A stretch of DNA of 55,936 nucleotides from an uncultured Ruminococcus sp. (GCA_902776185.1 CACYPH010000009.1:1-55936), one strand, 5' to 3'; counted from the first letter of the stretch, positions 25,359-34,537 are shown. Notes: generated by a model from the letters alone, not told the origin. Translations and numbers: made by a program.

Positions 25359-25457
25359 GCCGCCGCGGTAGAAGCTGGTATGCTCCCTTCATGGTTGACA
25401 GTTTTTTATTTCACTGTCTTCCATAAAGGGAGCATACCATAGAAGCATCGCGACGGC
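25359..25457. repeat. Very long imperfect hairpin
   Basis: Inner arms 25376-25402 and 25413-25439 are 27 bases each with three mismatches (both carry TGGTATGCTCCCTT / AAGGGAGCATACCA). Outer 11-base arms GCCGCCGCGGT / ATCGCGACGGC are set off by an internal loop that repeats AGAAGC on both sides. It lies 6 bases after the amidohydrolase stop and is followed on the minus strand by TTTCTCATTT, so it may terminate the Leu T-box operon or be a mobile palindrome. Confidence 0.8.
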
Positions 25458-25462
25458 CGTTC

Positions 25463-26272
25463 TCATATATTCAATTCATATACCTTGTGTACGTTTTCGC
25501 TGAGGATCATGCGCTTTTCATCGTCGGAAAGCGGCAGCCCCATAAAGCGGTCGAGCTCCTTGATCGGCGACCACATCGGATAGTCGGTACCGAAGAGGAC
25601 GCGCTCTGCGCCGTAACGGCGGATGATCTCGACGGTCTTTTCGTCGGAGATCCACGGCATTGCTGACGAGCAGTCGACGTAGAGGTTCGGGATATCGCAG
25701 AGGACATGGCTCGCCTCTTCCCAGATCGACCAGCCGCCGAAATGCGCGCCGATGATGGTCAGATGATCATAGATCTGTAAAATCGGGATCAGGCGGTTGG
25801 GGTTAGAGTTATCGTAACGCTTATCGCCGGTATGCATGAGGATGGGCAAAGAGAATTCCTCGCACAGCTCGTAGATCTTCAAACAGCGGTAGTCGTCCAC
25901 CTTGAAGTTCTGGATATCGGGATGGAGCTTGACGCCCTTGAGCCCGAGCGCGATCAGATGCTCGACGTCTCCTCGCAGATCTTCGCTGTTGGGATGAAGT
26001 GTGCCGAGACCCGTGAGTTTTTCGGGGACGGCGTTCACTGTCGTCGCGATGAACTCGTTGATCGACTTCACCTGCTTGGGGGTCGTCGCGACAGACTGGA
26101 CGATGCTGTGATCGACGCCTGCCTGCTCGTTGACCGTGAGCAGATCGGCGGGCGTTCCCAGACACGCCGCTACGGTATCATAAAACTTGTCGGTACCCGC
26201 GACCGCCTTTTCGGCGATCTTCTCGGGGTAGATATGACAATGGGAATCGATGACAAAATAACCGTTTTTCAT
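25463..26272 (-). CDS. Amidohydrolase-2 family TIM-barrel protein
   Basis: A 269-residue metal-dependent hydrolase or decarboxylase of the amidohydrolase-2 type: DSHCHIYPEKI (HxH at the N-terminus), GVKLHPDIQ, PILMHTGDKRY, IIGAHFGG, and a late FGTDYPMWSP (catalytic Asp). The substrate is not evident; relatives include uronate-type and carboxylic-acid decarboxylases. Its ATG overlaps the stop of the upstream fusion gene (ATGA), so the two are coupled. Third gene of the Leu T-box unit. Confidence 0.85.
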   Translation of the reverse strand: MKNGYFVIDSHCHIYPEKIAEKAVAGTDKFYDTVAACLGTPADLLTVNEQAGVDHSIVQSVATTPKQVKSINEFIATTVNAVPEKLTGLGTLHPNSEDLRGDVEHLIALGLKGVKLHPDIQNFKVDDYRCLKIYELCEEFSLPILMHTGDKRYDNSNPNRLIPILQIYDHLTIIGAHFGGWSIWEEASHVLCDIPNLYVDCSSAMPWISDEKTVEIIRRYGAERVLFGTDYPMWSPIKELDRFMGLPLSDDEKRMILSENVHKVYELNI

Positions 26273-28797
26273 CAGGCGGTCACCACGCTTGCGGCTTTTT
26301 GGAGTCCGAGCTTTTCGACCGCGTCCTCGCGCATCTTGTACTTGAGGATCTTACCCGCGGCGTTCATCGGGAACTGGTCGACAAAATCAACGTAACGCGG
26401 GACTTTGTGGCGTGCCATGCTGGCGGCGACAAAGTCTTTCATCTCCTGCTCAGTCATGGTCTCGCCCTCTTTGAGAATGACGCACGCCATGATCTCTTCG
26501 CCGTAGTTTTCATCGGGCACGCCGATGACCTGTACATCGGAGACCTTCGGGTTGGTATAGATGAATTCTTCGATCTCCTTGGGATAGATATTCTCGCCGC
26601 CGCGGATAATCATATCCTTAAGTCTGCCGGTAATCTTGTAATAACCGTCCTCTGTCTTACAGGCAAGGTCGCCGGTATGCAGCCAGCCGTCCTTGTCGAT
26701 CGCCTTGGCGGTTTCCTCGGGCATCTTGTAATAGCCCTTCATGATATTATAGCCGCGCGCGACAAATTCGCCGTTGACATTGGGCGGGCATTCCTCGCCG
26801 GTCTCGGGATCGATAATCTTGCACTCGATCTCGGGCAGCTCCTTGCCGACGGTGGCGACGCGCACTTCGATCGAATCCTCGGTCGAGCTCATGGTGCATC
26901 CGGGGGACGCCTCGGTCTGACCGTAGACGATGGTGATCTCGGTCATGTGCATCTTCTCGACGACCTCGCGCATCTTGTCAATCGGGCAGGGCGAGCCTGC
27001 CATGATGCCGGTGCGCATATAGGAGAAGTCGGTTTTCGGGAAATCGGGATGCTCGAGCATCGAGATGAACATCGTCGGAACGCCGTGGAAAGCGGTGATG
27101 TGCTCAGAGTTGATGCAAGCGAGCGAGGGCTTCGGCGAGAAATACGGCAGCGGGAAGATCGAGGTGCCGTGGGTCATGGAGGCGGTCATCGCCAGAACCA
27201 TGCCGAAGCAGTGGAACATGGGAACCTGGATCATCATGCGGTCGGCAGTGGACAGATCCATGCGGTCACCGATATTCTTGCCGTTGTTGACGATATTGTA
27301 ATGGGTCAGCATGACGCCCTTGGGGAAGCCGGTGGTGCCGGAGGTGTACTGCATATTGCAGACGTCGTCCTTGTCGACCTGTGCCGCCATACGGTAGACC
27401 TCGGCTTTCGGAGTCTTGGAGGCGTAGCTTAACGCCTTTTCCCAAGTCAGACAGCCCTTCTGCTCAAAGCCGACGGTGATGACGTTGCGCAAAAACGGCA
27501 GACGCTTTGCATGGAGCTGTTCGCCCTCGGCGGTATTCTCCAGCTCAGGACACAGGCGGGCGATGATGTCGCCGTAGGAGGTGTCCTTTGCGCCGTAGGT
27601 AATGATCAGAGTGTGGGTATCGCTCTGCTTCAACAGGTACTCCGCCTCGTGGATCTTATAGGCAGTGTTGACGGTGACCAGCACCGCACCGAGCTTGACG
27701 GTCGCCCAGAACGCGATGTACCACTGGGGGACATTGGACGCCCATACCGCGACATGAGAGCCGGCTTTGACGCCGAGCGAGATCAGCACGCGGGCGAATT
27801 CGTCCACGTCGTCGCGGAACTCGGAGTAGGTGCGGGTATAATCGAGCGAGGTGTATTTGAACGCGATCTGGTCGGGGAATTCCTCTACCATGCGGTCGAG
27901 GACGTCCGAGAAGGTCGCGTCGATCAGCGTTTCCTTTTTCCAGACAAATTTTCCGGTGTGACGGTTGTTCCAGTAGAGGGCAGTCTCGTTTCTGGAGGTA
28001 TCGGCAAACTGCTTCATGTAGCTGATGAACTGGGAAAAAATGATCTCCATGTCGTCCAGCTCGGGACACCATCCGGGATCCCATACCAGCGAGATAAAGC
28101 CGTCGTAGTTGACCGAGCGCAGAGCTTTCATCATATCGCGGATCGGCAGATCGCCCTCGCCGAGCAGACGGTATTCGAGCCCGTCGTCGGTCTTGACCGC
28201 GTCGTTGAGATGGACATGGCGGACATAAGCGCCGAGGTTCGCGATGATCTTCGCGGGGCTCTCCCCTACCGTGAAGTACGCGGCGGACATATTCCACAGC
28301 GCGGCGACGTAATCGTCGGCAAAATACTCGAGCGTATCGCGTAAGAGCGCCGTATCGGCATACAAGCCGCGGGTCTCGATCAGCAGGCTGACGCGGTTCT
28401 TCTCCGATTCGGGGAGAACGGCTTCGATGACCTTTTTGACATTGGCGACCGCCGCGTCATGATCGTCGCATGCTTCCGCACGCAGGCGGATATTGGGAAT
28501 GCGGAGGTTGACGGCGATCTTCAGGCAGCTTTTTAGTTCTTCTACAGAATTATTGAACAGCTCCGGATCGCCGATATCGGTGATGACGTCGATGCAAGGC
28601 AGGCTCAGGCTGCGCTCGAACAGCATCCGCAGGGTCGTTGCGGCGGAATACTCATGGAACACGCTGTCCTTCTCGGAGAAGATGCGGTTGCGGATATTAT
28701 GGGGCTCGATGCCCTCGAAATGTAAATCCTCGGCAATCGCACAAAATTCTTCAAAAGAATTATCATGCCAGCCTTTGGTAGAAAATGAAAATTTCAT
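26272..28797 (-). CDS. TIM-barrel isomerase-like domain fused to acyl-CoA synthetase
   Basis: An 841-residue fusion. Residues 1 to about 270 resemble sugar-phosphate isomerase/epimerase TIM barrels (GWHDNSFEEFCAIAEDL, HVHLNDAV, LLGEGDLP). Residues about 300-835 are an adenylate-forming acyl-CoA synthetase: MQYTSGTTGFPKGVML (phosphate loop), VYGQTEASPG, LHTGDLACKTEDGYY, GRLKDMIIRGGENIYP and a terminal NAAGKILKYKM. Start at the ATG 28797, since an upstream TTG overlaps the ribosome site. Second gene of the Leu T-box unit, downstream of the LeuA-like gene. Context suggests activation of a branched acid such as isovalerate; this is inference. Confidence 0.88.
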   Translation of the reverse strand: MKFSFSTKGWHDNSFEEFCAIAEDLHFEGIEPHNIRNRIFSEKDSVFHEYSAATTLRMLFERSLSLPCIDVITDIGDPELFNNSVEELKSCLKIAVNLRIPNIRLRAEACDDHDAAVANVKKVIEAVLPESEKNRVSLLIETRGLYADTALLRDTLEYFADDYVAALWNMSAAYFTVGESPAKIIANLGAYVRHVHLNDAVKTDDGLEYRLLGEGDLPIRDMMKALRSVNYDGFISLVWDPGWCPELDDMEIIFSQFISYMKQFADTSRNETALYWNNRHTGKFVWKKETLIDATFSDVLDRMVEEFPDQIAFKYTSLDYTRTYSEFRDDVDEFARVLISLGVKAGSHVAVWASNVPQWYIAFWATVKLGAVLVTVNTAYKIHEAEYLLKQSDTHTLIITYGAKDTSYGDIIARLCPELENTAEGEQLHAKRLPFLRNVITVGFEQKGCLTWEKALSYASKTPKAEVYRMAAQVDKDDVCNMQYTSGTTGFPKGVMLTHYNIVNNGKNIGDRMDLSTADRMMIQVPMFHCFGMVLAMTASMTHGTSIFPLPYFSPKPSLACINSEHITAFHGVPTMFISMLEHPDFPKTDFSYMRTGIMAGSPCPIDKMREVVEKMHMTEITIVYGQTEASPGCTMSSTEDSIEVRVATVGKELPEIECKIIDPETGEECPPNVNGEFVARGYNIMKGYYKMPEETAKAIDKDGWLHTGDLACKTEDGYYKITGRLKDMIIRGGENIYPKEIEEFIYTNPKVSDVQVIGVPDENYGEEIMACVILKEGETMTEQEMKDFVAASMARHKVPRYVDFVDQFPMNAAGKILKYKMREDAVEKLGLQKAASVVTA

Positions 28798-28826
28798 ATG
28801 GTTTACCAACCTTCCAAGTATTGATA

Positions 28827-28900
28827 GTTACTCGCTACGCTCAAACATTTATACAATTCCTCACCCGCTTACGCGGGAGCTCCCTTTACCAAAGGGAGCC
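28827..28900. repeat. Two-hairpin dispersed repeat, copy 6
   Basis: CCCGC-tta-GCGGG type arms and CTCCCTTT-acc-AAAGGGAG. Its final C is the last base of the LeuA-like gene's TAG stop codon. Confidence 0.85.
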
Positions 28901-30267
28901 TATGACTCCTCGTAGACGATTTTGTTGACCGCGTTGACATAGGCGCGGATGGACGCGCTGATGATATCGGTGGATAAGCCTGTGCCGGCATAGATCTTGC
29001 CGCCGGCTCTCAGGCGGACAAGGGCGTTGCCCATCGCTTCTTTTTCCTGGGTCACGGTCTGGATATTGAAGTCGTCCAGCTCAAAATGTCTGCCGATGAT
29101 CTGATCGAGCGCATTGAACGCCGCGTCGATCGGACCGTCGCCCATCGAGATGCCGGTGACGGGCTTGCCGTCCTTGTTCAGGGTGATCTGGGCAGAGGCG
29201 GTGATGATATTGCCGGAGTTGATGACATAGTTTTCGAGCGTATAGGTGCTGGGGACCTGGAGCGCGGAGGACGCAACGATCGCGTCGAGCTCCTTAACGC
29301 CGACCGTCTTTTTGCGGGCGATGCGGCGGAATTCCTCGTATACCTTGCGGATATCTTCATCGGAGAGGTCGTAGCCGAGCTTTTCGACCATATCGCGGAC
29401 GGTGTCGACGGTATCGTTGACGCTGAGCTTGATGCCGTCGTCGGCGATCTCGCGCACGGTGGTGTTCGCCTTGCCGCTGATGATCCACTCGATCTGGTCG
29501 ATCACGCGGTGCAGCTCGGTGGAGCGGATGTCGGCATAGATGCCGTAATTCTCCTTGATGCTCGTCAGGATCGCGGCGAAATCGCGCAGCGGGGTGACCT
29601 CGCCTGCGACAGCGGTCTTGACGCCGGTGGCGCCGTTCTTGACAGCAAGTACGGAGGCGGCGGTGGCGACATGGTTTTTATCGCTGACCTGCACGCCGAT
29701 CTTTGCATCGATCCCTGCGGTGACATTCTGTACAAACGCCGCAAAATCATCGGGCAGGAGGATCGCCGCATCGTCGCAGACGGTGATTTCATCGGCGCCG
29801 GACTGTGCCGCGACAGTGATCGCTTCTTTGAGGAATTCTTCCTCGGCGCGGGTAGCATCAAGCGCGACAAACTCTACGTCATCGCAAAGGGACTTAGCCT
29901 TTTCGATCATCTCGCGGATATAGACAAGCATCTTCGGCTGCTTTTTATGCAGAGAGTATTCCATCACGGAGGATGACATCGGCAGCTCAACGCGGATGCG
30001 CGGATGCGCCGCGGACGAAAGCGCCTCGGCGGCACAGTCGATGCTGTCGAGCGAGGTCGTCGCTCCGATGGAGATCACGCTGTTCTTGACAAAGGAAGCA
30101 ATCGTACGGACGAGCAGGGTGTCCGCCTTGGAATGACCGATCTCGGATAGCTCGACGGCGTCGACTCCCAGTCGGTCCAGCTTGCGGGCAATCTCCAGCT
30201 TTTGCTTAAAGGACAGGTTGTTTTTGACGTCGCACAAGGTCACGTCGGAAATCTTGATCTGCTTCAT
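28900..30267 (-). CDS. 2-isopropylmalate-synthase-like protein without catalytic residues
   Basis: A 455-residue HMGL-like TIM barrel plus C-terminal LeuA allosteric/dimerisation domain (from about residue 330, TYTLENYVINSGN and GDGPIDAAFNALD). The barrel still aligns (DDVEFVALDATRAEEEF), but active-site residues are replaced: the DTTLRDGEQ start is DVTLCDVKN (Cys12 for Arg), the metal-binding HxHDD is VQVSDK (Gln193, Ser195) and the GxGERxGN loop is absent. So condensation of acetyl-CoA with 2-oxoisovalerate is unlikely. The leucine-binding domain suggests a sensor or regulator. First gene behind a Leu T-box. ATG with GAGGAAACTACT upstream. Confidence 0.85.
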   Translation of the reverse strand: MKQIKISDVTLCDVKNNLSFKQKLEIARKLDRLGVDAVELSEIGHSKADTLLVRTIASFVKNSVISIGATTSLDSIDCAAEALSSAAHPRIRVELPMSSSVMEYSLHKKQPKMLVYIREMIEKAKSLCDDVEFVALDATRAEEEFLKEAITVAAQSGADEITVCDDAAILLPDDFAAFVQNVTAGIDAKIGVQVSDKNHVATAASVLAVKNGATGVKTAVAGEVTPLRDFAAILTSIKENYGIYADIRSTELHRVIDQIEWIISGKANTTVREIADDGIKLSVNDTVDTVRDMVEKLGYDLSDEDIRKVYEEFRRIARKKTVGVKELDAIVASSALQVPSTYTLENYVINSGNIITASAQITLNKDGKPVTGISMGDGPIDAAFNALDQIIGRHFELDDFNIQTVTQEKEAMGNALVRLRAGGKIYAGTGLSTDIISASIRAYVNAVNKIVYEES

Positions 30268-30377
30268 AGTAGTTTCCTCTTTTCTGATAGTTGGTAGTTG
30301 ATGGTTGTTAGTTGGTAGTTAAGATAGTGCCTGCGGCGCGATCGGGAGTGCTACGCACTCGAGGAACTCTCTTTGTC

Positions 30378-30650
30378 ACAAAAAAGCCCCCGAGGTCGTT
30401 AGACCTCAGGGACGAATCAACTTCGCGGTACCACCCTGTTTACCGTACGCCTTTGTACGGTCACTCACCGGGCTCTGACAAGCCCTCTGCCATGATAACG
30501 GGACACGCCGTAGCCGCTTACTGATCGAAATGATTTCTGCGGCTCTGCTCCGAAATGAGACTCATGCAATACCTGTGTACCGTCTTGCACCAAACGACGG
30601 CTCTCTGAAACACGCAGTAGAGATGATAATTTCATCAACGCATTTAAGGT
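30378..30650 (-). promoter_or_regulatory. T-box riboswitch (Leu, CUC specifier)
   Basis: Minus strand. T-box AGGGTGGTACCGCG (30424-30437); terminator CCCTGAGGTC-taac-GACCTCGGGG then TTTTTT (30378-30411). Stem I apical part GTTTGGTGCAAG; the specifier read as CTC (30557-30559) lies 6 bases before a GAG, followed by A. The variable T-box base U pairs with the A discriminator of tRNA-Leu, as in the tRNA-Leu of this window. Controls the LeuA-like, fusion ligase and amidohydrolase genes. Confidence 0.92.
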
Positions 30651-30670
30651 GTTTTTTGTTGCTGTATCAA

Positions 30671-30699
30671 AATATACCACAACGTTATTTTTTTGTCAA
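30671..30699 (-). promoter_or_regulatory. Sigma-A promoter of the Leu T-box unit
   Basis: Minus-strand TTGACA, 17 bases, TATATT. Confidence 0.85.
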
Positions 30700-30740
30700 G
30701 GAATTTTGATGCTGAAAATCACTTTCGTGCTTTAGTACAA

Positions 30741-30766
30741 AAAAGGCGGACTGAGCGTCCGCCTTT
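30741..30766 (-). terminator. ilvE terminator
   Basis: AAAGGCGGAC-gctca-GTCCGCCTTT followed by TTTTG on the minus strand. End of the long Val T-box operon. Confidence 0.85.
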
Positions 30767-30782
30767 TGTGAAAATTTGTATT

Positions 30783-31844
30783 TTAGATCTCGACAGTCCA
30801 GTCGAATTTGTCCTCGAGCTTGCCCCACTGGATACCGGTCAGGGTATCGTAGAGATGCTGGGTCAGCTCGCCGATCTCGCCGTTGTTGACGGTGTACTTT
30901 GTGCCCTTGTAGCACAGCTCGCCGATGGGAGATACGACAGCCGCCGTACCGCAGCCCCATGCTTCTTCGAGCGTACCGTCAGCCATCGCCTGCGCCAGCT
31001 CGTCAACGGAGAGAAGTCTTTCCTCTACCTTGTAGCCCTCGCTCTTTAGAACGTCGATGATCGACTTACGGGTCACGCCGGGCAGGATCGATCCGGACAG
31101 CATCGGGGTAACGACGGTGCCGCTGATCTTGAACATAACGTTCATCGCGCCGACTTCCTCGATGTACTTGCGCTCGACGCCGTCGAGCCACAGAACCTGA
31201 GAATAGCCCTGCTGCTCAGCGCGCTCGCCGGCACGGTTGGAGGCAGCGTAGTTGCCGCCGCACTTCGCGTAGCCTGTACCGCCGCGGACAGCGCGGACAT
31301 CCTCGTCCTCGATCATGATCTTGACGGGGTTGATGCCCTCTTTGTAGTAAGAGCCGACAGGGGACGCGATGATGATGAACTCTGCGTTGTGAACAGCGTG
31401 AACGCCGAGGCTCTCGTCGTTGCCGAACATGAACGGTCTGAGGTACAGAGAGGTACCCTCAGCAGACGGAGTCCAATCTTCTTCGAGCTTGACGAACTCT
31501 TTTAACGCCTGCATGAAACCGTCTTCAGGCAGCTGCGGCAGGCACAGACGCTCGGCAGAATTGTTCATACGGCGGATGTTCTCGATGGGTCTGAACAGCT
31601 GGACCTTGCCGTCAGCGCGGCGATACGCCTTGAGACCCTCGAAGATCTCGGAGCCGTAGTGCAGTACGGTCGAGGCGGGATGGATGGAGAGGCGCTCAAA
31701 GGGAACGATACGGGGATTGTACCAACCCTTCTCGCTGTTCCAGCTCCACATAAACATATGATCGGTGAAAATCTTGCCGAAGCCGAGGGTCGACGGATCG
31801 GGCTTCGCGGCAGGATTGGGATTTAAGGTAACTTTGATATCCAT
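30783..31844 (-). CDS. ilvE: Branched-chain amino acid aminotransferase
   Basis: A 353-residue class IV PLP transaminase that interconverts Val, Leu, Ile and their 2-oxo acids. Features: VLHYGSEIFEGLKAYR, the PLP-lysine region GYAKCGGNYAASNRAGERA, YIEEVGAMNVMF (Glu near the cofactor), and EEAWGCGTAAVVSPIG. Length is typical for the larger BCAT form. ATG at 31844 has AAAGGAG upstream. It is the last gene of the operon that begins with the Val T-box, after vorC and a dispersed repeat. Confidence 0.95.
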   Translation of the reverse strand: MDIKVTLNPNPAAKPDPSTLGFGKIFTDHMFMWSWNSEKGWYNPRIVPFERLSIHPASTVLHYGSEIFEGLKAYRRADGKVQLFRPIENIRRMNNSAERLCLPQLPEDGFMQALKEFVKLEEDWTPSAEGTSLYLRPFMFGNDESLGVHAVHNAEFIIIASPVGSYYKEGINPVKIMIEDEDVRAVRGGTGYAKCGGNYAASNRAGERAEQQGYSQVLWLDGVERKYIEEVGAMNVMFKISGTVVTPMLSGSILPGVTRKSIIDVLKSEGYKVEERLLSVDELAQAMADGTLEEAWGCGTAAVVSPIGELCYKGTKYTVNNGEIGELTQHLYDTLTGIQWGKLEDKFDWTVEI

Positions 31845-31867
31845 GATGATTCTCCTTTCATGATTTG

Positions 31868-31946
31868 GTGACTCGGGCTTTGCCCTCAAACAATTATGCA
31901 ATTCCTCAGTCACCTTTGGTGACAGCTCCCTTTACCAAAGGGAGCC
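31868..31946. repeat. Two-hairpin dispersed repeat, copy 7
   Basis: Extra GGGC-ttt-GCCC hairpin, TCACC-ttt-GGTGA arms and CTCCCTTT-acc-AAAGGGAG. It ends directly against the vorC stop codon and separates vorC from ilvE. Confidence 0.85.
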
Positions 31947-32480
31947 TTAATACTCTGCGCCGAGCTTGATCGCCTTGAGGTTGACTTCCTTCATATCGGC
32001 GTGGCGCGCGGAAATGACCTTATCGAGCGCGGCGTTGAGGCCGTCCTCGGTGTAATCGCCGATCTCCTTTAAGAGCTTGCCGACGATGATCATATTGGCG
32101 AGGTTGCCGAGCTTGTTATCGGACGCCATCTGGGTCGCCGGAACATAGAACACGGTAACGTCGTCGCGCTTTACCTTGCGCTCGATCAGGGTGGAGTCCG
32201 CGATGATCATGCCGCCGGGAACGACTGCGTCCTCGAAACGGTCGAGAGACGGCAGGTTCATCGCGATCAGAATATCGGGATTGCTGACGATCGGAGAACC
32301 GACGGGTGTATCGGACACGATGACGGAGCAGGAAGCCGTACCGCCGCGCATCTCGGGGCCGTAGGATGGCAGCCAGCTGACCTGCTTATCCTCGATCAGA
32401 CCCTTGTAGGCGATGAATTTGCCGGCGAAAAGGATACCCTGACCGCCGAATCCGGAGAAAAGCATATTTTTCGCAGCCAT
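31947..32480 (-). CDS. vorC: 2-oxoacid:ferredoxin oxidoreductase, gamma subunit
   Basis: A 177-residue gamma subunit: [20 protein letters not shown] at the start (residues 8-27) and [19 protein letters not shown], typical of PorG/KorC/VorC. Together with VorB and VorA it oxidatively decarboxylates 2-oxo acids to acyl-CoA, or runs in reverse. One-base overlap with vorA (TAATG). Branched-chain preference is inferred from operon context; 2-oxoglutarate enzymes share the architecture. Confidence 0.9.
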   Translation of the reverse strand: MAAKNMLFSGFGGQGILFAGKFIAYKGLIEDKQVSWLPSYGPEMRGGTASCSVIVSDTPVGSPIVSNPDILIAMNLPSLDRFEDAVVPGGMIIADSTLIERKVKRDDVTVFYVPATQMASDNKLGNLANMIIVGKLLKEIGDYTEDGLNAALDKVISARHADMKEVNLKAIKLGAEY

Positions 32481-33241
32481 TACTCTGCCTCCTTCTGCTC
32501 TGCGGAGCGATCTTTATAAACGCCGAGGGGATAATACGGCAGCATATCGCTGTCGATCCAATCGAGCGCCTGCTTGGGGGTCATGCCCCAGTTGGTCGGG
32601 CAGGAAGAAACAACCTCTACGAGAGAGAAGCCTTTGCCGTCGATCTGGTTCTGGAACGCCTTTTTGATCGCCTTCTTCGCGGCGCGGATGTTCTTGACAT
32701 TGTTGACGGTGACGCGCTCGAGGTACTCGGGACCGACCAGCTCGGAGAGCATCTCGCAAACCTTGATCGGATAACCGCAAGCCTTGGGATCTCTGCCGTA
32801 GGGAGAGGTCTGGGTGACCTGACCGACCAGAGATGTCGGCGCCATCTGACCGCCGGTCATACCGTAGATCGCGTTGTTGATAAAGATGACGGTGATGTTC
32901 TCGTTGCGCGCAGCAGCGTGGACGGTCTCAGCCATACCGATAGAGGCAAGGTCGCCGTCACCCTGATAGGTGAAAACGATATGGTTTTCGGGATCGGCGC
33001 GCTTGACGCCGGTAGCGACTGCCGGAGCGCGGCCGTGCGCCGCCTCGATCATGTCGCAGTTAAAATAGTTATATGCCATAACGGAGCAGCCGACCGGTGC
33101 GATACCGATGGTCTTGCCCTCGATGCCCAGCTCGTCGATGACCTCGGCGACCAGACGGTGAACGATACCGTGGGTACAGCCGGGGCAGTAATGCAGCGGG
33201 ACGTCGATCAAAGCATGGGGTTTGTCAAATACAACAGCCAT
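32480..33241 (-). CDS. vorA: 2-oxoacid:ferredoxin oxidoreductase, beta (TPP) subunit
   Basis: A 253-residue thiamine-diphosphate-binding subunit: CPGCTHGIVHRLVAE, VGCSVMAYNY, and the TPP motif TYQGDGDLASIGMAE with FINNAIYGMTGGQMAPTS. ATG at 33241 lies in TAATG with the vorB stop, and GGAGGTATGAAGTA is the ribosome site; the longer frame runs back into vorB. Middle part of the Val T-box operon. Confidence 0.92.
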   Translation of the reverse strand: MAVVFDKPHALIDVPLHYCPGCTHGIVHRLVAEVIDELGIEGKTIGIAPVGCSVMAYNYFNCDMIEAAHGRAPAVATGVKRADPENHIVFTYQGDGDLASIGMAETVHAAARNENITVIFINNAIYGMTGGQMAPTSLVGQVTQTSPYGRDPKACGYPIKVCEMLSELVGPEYLERVTVNNVKNIRAAKKAIKKAFQNQIDGKGFSLVEVVSSCPTNWGMTPKQALDWIDSDMLPYYPLGVYKDRSAEQKEAE

Positions 33242-34302
33242 TACTTCATACCTCCGTTCACTTCGATAATAGAATTGAGTACCTGCTTCGGGTCGGGGAT
33301 CATGCCGCCGGCACGATTGCACAGGGTTACAGGACATTTACTCTCGGTCGCGAGGATGACGTCCTCGATCATCTGACCCATGTTCAGCTCGACAGAGATA
33401 AACGCCTTTGCGTGCTCTGCGGCAGCCTTGAAGGGCGCCTTCGGGAACGGCCAGAGGGTGATCGGACGGATCAGTCCCGCCTTGATGCCCATCTTGCGGG
33501 CTTCGTCGACAGCGTTCTTAGAAACACGTGCGGCGATACCGAATGCGGCGAGAACGATATCGGCGTCCTCTACCTTATATTCTTCAAACATGGTCTCGTT
33601 CTCTTCGATGACCTTGTAGCGATCGTAGCGCTTGAAGTTCAGCTCCTCGAGTTCCTCGGGAACGAGGGACAGGGAGTTGACGATGTTGTGCTCGCGCGCC
33701 ATCTGCGTACCGGTGGTCGCCCACGGCTTTTCGTGAGCGGGCTTAACGTCGAGGTCAAGGTTGACCGGCTCCATCATCTGACCCATCGTACCGTCCGCAA
33801 GGATCATCGAGGTCATGCGGTATGTATCGGCAAGCTCAAAGCCCTTGACGGTCAGCTCTGCCATCTCCTGTACGGATGCGGGAGCGAGAACGATCATGTG
33901 ATAGTCGCCGTGGCCGCCGCCGCGGGTGGACTGGAAGTAGTCGGACTGAGAGGGCTGGATGCCGCCGAGTCCGGGGCCGCCGCGCTGGACGTTGACGATC
34001 AGCGAGGGCAGATCGGAGCCTGCGAGATAGGACAGACCTTCGCCTTTCAGCGATACGCCCGGAGAGGACGAGGAGGTCATAACGCGTTTACCGGCGGATG
34101 CGACGCCGTAAACCATATTGATCGCGGCGATCTCGGATTCCGCCTGGAGAAATGTACCGCCGATCTTAGGCATTTTCTTCGCCATATAAGCGGCGATCTC
34201 TGTCTGAGGCGTGATCGGGTAGCCGAAATAATGACGGCAGCCGGCGATGATCGCGGCTTCGGCGATCGCCTCGTTACCTTTCATCAAAATCTTATCGGAC
34301 AT
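33241..34302 (-). CDS. vorB: 2-oxoacid:ferredoxin oxidoreductase, alpha subunit VorB
   Basis: A 353-residue pyruvate-flavodoxin-oxidoreductase-type alpha subunit: KGNEAIAEAAIIAGCRHYFG, PITPQTEIAAYM, FLQAESEIAAINMVYGVASA (residues 51-70), and a C-terminal transketolase-like domain with FISVELNMGQM. Closest by eye to VorB of 2-oxoisovalerate:ferredoxin oxidoreductase. It follows the ferredoxin subunit by 7 bases. Confidence 0.92.
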   Translation of the reverse strand: MSDKILMKGNEAIAEAAIIAGCRHYFGYPITPQTEIAAYMAKKMPKIGGTFLQAESEIAAINMVYGVASAGKRVMTSSSSPGVSLKGEGLSYLAGSDLPSLIVNVQRGGPGLGGIQPSQSDYFQSTRGGGHGDYHMIVLAPASVQEMAELTVKGFELADTYRMTSMILADGTMGQMMEPVNLDLDVKPAHEKPWATTGTQMAREHNIVNSLSLVPEELEELNFKRYDRYKVIEENETMFEEYKVEDADIVLAAFGIAARVSKNAVDEARKMGIKAGLIRPITLWPFPKAPFKAAAEHAKAFISVELNMGQMIEDVILATESKCPVTLCNRAGGMIPDPKQVLNSIIEVNGGMK

Positions 34303-34309
34303 TTTTTCA

Positions 34310-34516
34310 CTACCTTTCTACCTTAATGATACAATCCGGACACATCATCGCGCAGGATGCGCAGCCGATGCATTTCTCCATATCGATGCACTCGGCAGGG
34401 TGATGACCCTTCTTGTTGATTTTGTCTGTAGCGATCTGCAGGATGCCTTTGGGGCAAGCGTAGACGCACAGCGAACAACCTTTACAGTTGTCGGTTTTGA
34501 ATGTCAGCTTTGCCAT
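34310..34516 (-). CDS. vorD: 2[4Fe-4S] ferredoxin subunit of Vor complex
   Basis: A 68-residue ferredoxin with two cluster motifs, CKGCSLCVYACP and CIGCASCAMMCP. It would deliver or take electrons for the VorBAC enzyme; reduced ferredoxin is needed for carboxylation. The ATG at 34516 is preferred to one 6 bases upstream because GGGG is then 8 bases away. Confidence 0.92.
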   Translation of the reverse strand: MAKLTFKTDNCKGCSLCVYACPKGILQIATDKINKKGHHPAECIDMEKCIGCASCAMMCPDCIIKVER

Positions 34517-34537
34517 ATTCATATCCCCTTCTCAAAA

